Shown in pieces: positions 61,752 through 64,000 of a DNA stretch of 64,000 nucleotides (position 1 is its first letter; the number at the start of each line of letters is the position of its first letter). Below the pieces are notes generated by a model, which was not told the origin of the DNA, ran no database searches, and worked only from the letters and a program-made list of their open reading frames with translations. The position numbers were made by a program, and so were the translations under genes. Where the stretch lies: contig NZ_QMJY01000082.1 in the NCBI RefSeq assembly GCF_003574395.1, positions 62,001 to 126,000 on the forward strand, written 5' to 3'. This stretch comes from Tabrizicola thermarum (GTDB lineage Bacteria; Pseudomonadota; Alphaproteobacteria; Rhodobacterales; Rhodobacteraceae).

Positions 61752-63038
61752 ATGGCACATGTCGTTGTACTCGGGGCCGGACTTGGCGGCGCCATCATGG
61801 CTTACGAATTGAAGGACCAGTTGCGTCCCGAAGACCGCGTGACCGTGGTCACCAAGGACCCGAAGTATCACTTCGTGCCCTCGAACCCCTGGGTCGCCGT
61901 GGGCTGGCGCGACCGCGAGGACATCACGGTGGACCTCGCGCCGGTGATGAAGAAGAAGGGGATCGACTTCATCCCCGTCGCCGCCGAAAAGCTGCACCCC
62001 GAGGAAAACCGCATCGAACTCGTCGACGGGCAGTCGATTTCCTACGACTACATCGTCATCGCCACCGGGCCGGAGCTGGCCTTCGACGAGATCGAGGGGT
62101 TTGGCCCGCATGGCGGCTTCACGCAGTCGGTCTGCCACATCGACCATGCGCTGGCGGCCAAGGAGGTCTTCGAAAAGCTCTTGGCCAATCCCGGCCCGGT
62201 CATCATCGGTGCGGCGCAGGGGGCCAGCTGTTTCGGCCCGGCCTATGAATTCCTGTTCATCCTGGAAACCGCCCTGCGCCGCGCCAAGATCCGCGACAAG
62301 GTGCCGATGACCTTCGTCACGCCCGAGCCCTACATCGGCCACCTGGGCCTGGATGGGGTCGGCGACACCAAGGGGCTTCTGGAATCCCAGATGCGCGAAA
62401 AGCACATCAAATGGATGACCAACACCCGGATCAAGCGGGTGGAGGACGGCCACATGTTCGTCGAGGAAGTGAACGAGGACGGCAGCGTGAAGGCCGAACG
62501 TGACCTGCCCTTCGCCTTCTCGATGATGCTGCCCGCCTTCCGGGGGATCAAGCCGGTCTCGGGAATCGAGGGCCTGTCGAACCCGCGCGGCTTCACCATC
62601 GTGGACAAGCACCAGCAGAACCCCAAGTACAAGAACGTCTTCGCCGTGGGCGTCTGCGTGGCGATCCCGCCGATGGGGCCGACGCCTGTTCCCTGCGGCG
62701 TCCCGAAGACCGGGTTCATGATCGAATCCATGGTCACCGCGACGGCGCACAACATCGGCAATCTGGTGCGCGGCAAGGAACCCGACAGCGTCGGCACCTG
62801 GAACGCGGTCTGCCTGGCAGACTTCGGCGACGGGGGCATCGCCTTTGTCGCGCAACCCCAGATCCCGCCCCGGAACGTCAACTGGTCGTCATCGGGCAAA
62901 TGGGTCCATGTCGCCAAGGCGGGCTTCGAGAAATACTTCATCCGCAAGCTGCGGAAGGGCACCTCGGAACCGTTCTACGAAAGCCTCGCGCTGAAGGTGC
63001 TGGGGATCGACAAACTGAAAGAAACCACGAAAGGGTAA
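61752..63038 (+). CDS. sqr: sulfide:quinone oxidoreductase
   Basis: 428 residues. FAD-binding VVVLGAGLGGAIMAYEL, KYHFVPSNPWVAVG and the second dinucleotide-fold region with GPVIIGAAQGASCFGP. Cysteines C128, C160 and C354 fall at almost the same positions as the three redox cysteines I recall for Rhodobacter capsulatus SQR (127, 159, 353). The C-terminal amphipathic region (VAKAGFEKYFIRKL) would sit on the membrane. It oxidises sulfide to polysulfide/persulfide and reduces quinone. 18 bp after the RND gene. Confidence 0.9.
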   Translation: MAHVVVLGAGLGGAIMAYELKDQLRPEDRVTVVTKDPKYHFVPSNPWVAVGWRDREDITVDLAPVMKKKGIDFIPVAAEKLHPEENRIELVDGQSISYDYIVIATGPELAFDEIEGFGPHGGFTQSVCHIDHALAAKEVFEKLLANPGPVIIGAAQGASCFGPAYEFLFILETALRRAKIRDKVPMTFVTPEPYIGHLGLDGVGDTKGLLESQMREKHIKWMTNTRIKRVEDGHMFVEEVNEDGSVKAERDLPFAFSMMLPAFRGIKPVSGIEGLSNPRGFTIVDKHQQNPKYKNVFAVGVCVAIPPMGPTPVPCGVPKTGFMIESMVTATAHNIGNLVRGKEPDSVGTWNAVCLADFGDGGIAFVAQPQIPPRNVNWSSSGKWVHVAKAGFEKYFIRKLRKGTSEPFYESLALKVLGIDKLKETTKG

Positions 63039-63042
63039 CGAA

Positions 63043-63246
63043 ATGACACTTGATGCTGCGGTCCTGCGTTTCGCCGGGGTCATGGTCCTTCTCAGCGTCG
63101 TGCTGACGGTCTATGTCTCGCCGCTGTTCGTCTGGTTCACCGTCTTCATCGGCCTCAACCTTCTGCAATCGTCGTTCACCGGTTTCTGCCCGGCGGCGAT
63201 GGTGTTCCGGGCGATGGGGATCAAGAAGGGCTGTGCCTTCGAATAG
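63043..63246 (+). CDS. DUF2892 small membrane protein
   Basis: 67 residues with two helices (VLRFAGVMVLLSVVLTVYV and VWFTVFIGLNLLQSSF) followed by GFCPAAMVFRAMGIKKGCAF. This matches the membrane half of E. coli YgaP (DUF2892), which is joined there to a rhodanese domain; here the rhodanese is absent. The two cysteines (FCP, GCAF) suggest a role with sulfur. It sits 4 bp after sqr. Confidence 0.85.
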   Translation: MTLDAAVLRFAGVMVLLSVVLTVYVSPLFVWFTVFIGLNLLQSSFTGFCPAAMVFRAMGIKKGCAFE

Positions 63247-63255
63247 GAGCATGTG

Positions 63256-63570
63256 ATGGCCGAGATTCTGGAAGGCTTCGGCGGGACGGCCGAGCAGGCC
63301 GCAAAGGCGGTGGCGCTCCTGAAGTCGCTCTCGCACGAGGGGCGGCTGCAAATGCTCTGCTGCCTTGTCGATGGCGATCTGAACGTCACCCAGCTTGCCG
63401 AGGCCCTGGGCACCAGCCCCGTCAGCGTCTCGCAACAGCTGATGCGGCTGCGCGCGGAAGGGATCGTGACCACGCGGCGCGAGGGCAAGAGCGTCTACTA
63501 CCACCTGGCCAACGCAGAGGTTGCCGCGATCGTCTCCGTCCTGCGCGACACCTTCTGCCGGATCCACTAG
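63256..63570 (+). CDS. SqrR/BigR-type persulfide-responsive ArsR-family repressor
   Basis: 104 residues. Winged HTH SLSHEGRLQMLCCLVDGDLN, VTQLAEALGTSPVSVSQQLM and REGKSVYYHL. Cysteines C35/C36 and C101 match the two sensor cysteines of SqrR/BigR that form a tetrasulfide bridge with sulfane sulfur. I chose ATG 63256, 5 bp after AGGAGC; a GTG 3 bp earlier is too close to it. Last gene of the RND-SQR operon; self-repression through the site near 57500 is expected. Confidence 0.88.
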   Translation: MAEILEGFGGTAEQAAKAVALLKSLSHEGRLQMLCCLVDGDLNVTQLAEALGTSPVSVSQQLMRLRAEGIVTTRREGKSVYYHLANAEVAAIVSVLRDTFCRIH

Positions 63571-63639
63571 GCCAATCCCGGCGGGGACACAGGCGATGGC
63601 GGCCTGGCCGGCCATGACGCAACCCGCCCCAGTGCTGTT

Positions 63640-63667
63640 CCCCGGCGCCGTTTCGGCGGCACCGGGG
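63640..63667. terminator. hairpin between the SqrR-type gene and kdsA
   Basis: CCCCGG/CCGGGG outer arms with inner CGCCG/CGGCG, a TTT loop and a 3-nt bulge. It lies between two convergent stops (63570 and 63674). Confidence 0.55.
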
Positions 63668-63673
63668 TGCCGC

Positions 63674-64000
63674 TCAGACGCGCAGCGGATCGGCCTTGGC
63701 CAGCCGGTCGAAGGCCATCAGGCTGTCGACCACAGCGGGCATGTCGCCCAACGGGATCATGTTCGGCCCGTCCGACGGGGCCCGGTCCGGGTCCTCGTGC
63801 GTCTCGATGAAGACGCCGGCAATCCCCAGTGACACCGCGGCCCGCGCCATCACCGGCGCGAACTCGCGCTGCCCGCCCGAGCTTGTGCCCTGCCCACCCG
63901 GCTGCTGCACCGAATGGGTCGCATCCATGATGACCGGCCAACCGGTCCGCGCCATGATCGGCAAGGACCGCATGTCGGCCACCAGCGTGTTGTAGCCGAA
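63674..64000 (-). CDS. kdsA: 3-deoxy-8-phosphooctulonate synthase, 5' part beyond window
   Basis: C-terminal 108 residues, in frame to the window edge. Diagnostic blocks are [40 protein letters not shown] and [19 protein letters not shown], with the conserved metal/substrate His and Asp. KdsA condenses PEP with arabinose 5-phosphate to KDO 8-phosphate for lipopolysaccharide synthesis. Confidence 0.94.
   Translation of the reverse strand, partial: FGYNTLVADMRSLPIMARTGWPVIMDATHSVQQPGGQGTSSGGQREFAPVMARAAVSLGIAGVFIETHEDPDRAPSDGPNMIPLGDMPAVVDSLMAFDRLAKADPLRV

Overview
The window is high-GC alphaproteobacterial chromosome, almost certainly from the Rhodobacteraceae/Paracoccaceae. Supporting signs are a solitary aa3 oxidase subunit I (ctaD) next to a cytochrome c2/c550 gene, an Aio-type arsenite oxidase locus, a SqrR/BigR-type sulfide regulator, a perfect TTAA-N7-TTAA (CtrA-type) box, and the short dispersed motif CGCCTCCGGCGGGAGTATTT that I associate with this family. 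I recognise no insertion sequence, prophage or CRISPR array. Coding density is high. Three tRNA genes are present: Leu-GAG, Ser-UGA and Gln-UUG.

Layout. 1-2.7 kb: threonine catabolism (tdh, kbl) with an XRE-cupin regulator. 2.8-8 kb: SelO, two paralogous secreted proteins, a glycosyltransferase and ilvC. 8.1-11.3 kb: two tandem Lrp-type regulators followed by an enolase-superfamily/class V aminotransferase pair. 11.4-20.6 kb: mostly housekeeping genes (ubiquinone hydroxylase, HAD nucleotidase, carA, yqeY, DUF2244, hydrolase) plus a GspE-N/glycosyltransferase fusion carrying a CtrA box. 20.7-23.8 kb: ctaD, cycA, lipB. 24.2-28.8 kb: a polyamine-type ABC transporter. 28.9-32.6 kb: AEC transporter, MBL hydrolase, tatD, holB.

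32.7-41.4 kb is an arsenic block. aioX-aioS-aioR-aioB-aioA plus DUF2478 run leftward, and arsR-acr3 run rightward from the same control region, so arsenite is sensed, oxidised and exported. AioR has kept its receiver and Fis domains but has lost the sigma-54 contact loop and the Walker B acidic residues. 41.5-48.3 kb is an aminosulfonate block: a HisD-like dehydrogenase, a TauABC-type importer, an Asp/Glu-type racemase and an L-cysteate sulfo-lyase in one operon, with a divergent LysR gene. Together they suggest a complete route cysteinolate -> D-cysteate -> L-cysteate -> pyruvate + ammonium + sulfite. This is the best candidate here for a little-described pathway.

48.5-51.9 kb: tRNA-Ser and a SPOR lipoprotein-dac-tmk operon. 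Its usual partners holB-tatD-MBL lie 19 kb away on the other strand, which fits an inversion. 52-56 kb: the conserved ATP-grasp / alpha-E / transglutaminase / Anbu proteasome-like set. 57.5-63.6 kb: an operon with an RND efflux pair, sulfide:quinone oxidoreductase, a DUF2892 membrane protein and a SqrR/BigR persulfide sensor. The window ends inside kdsA.
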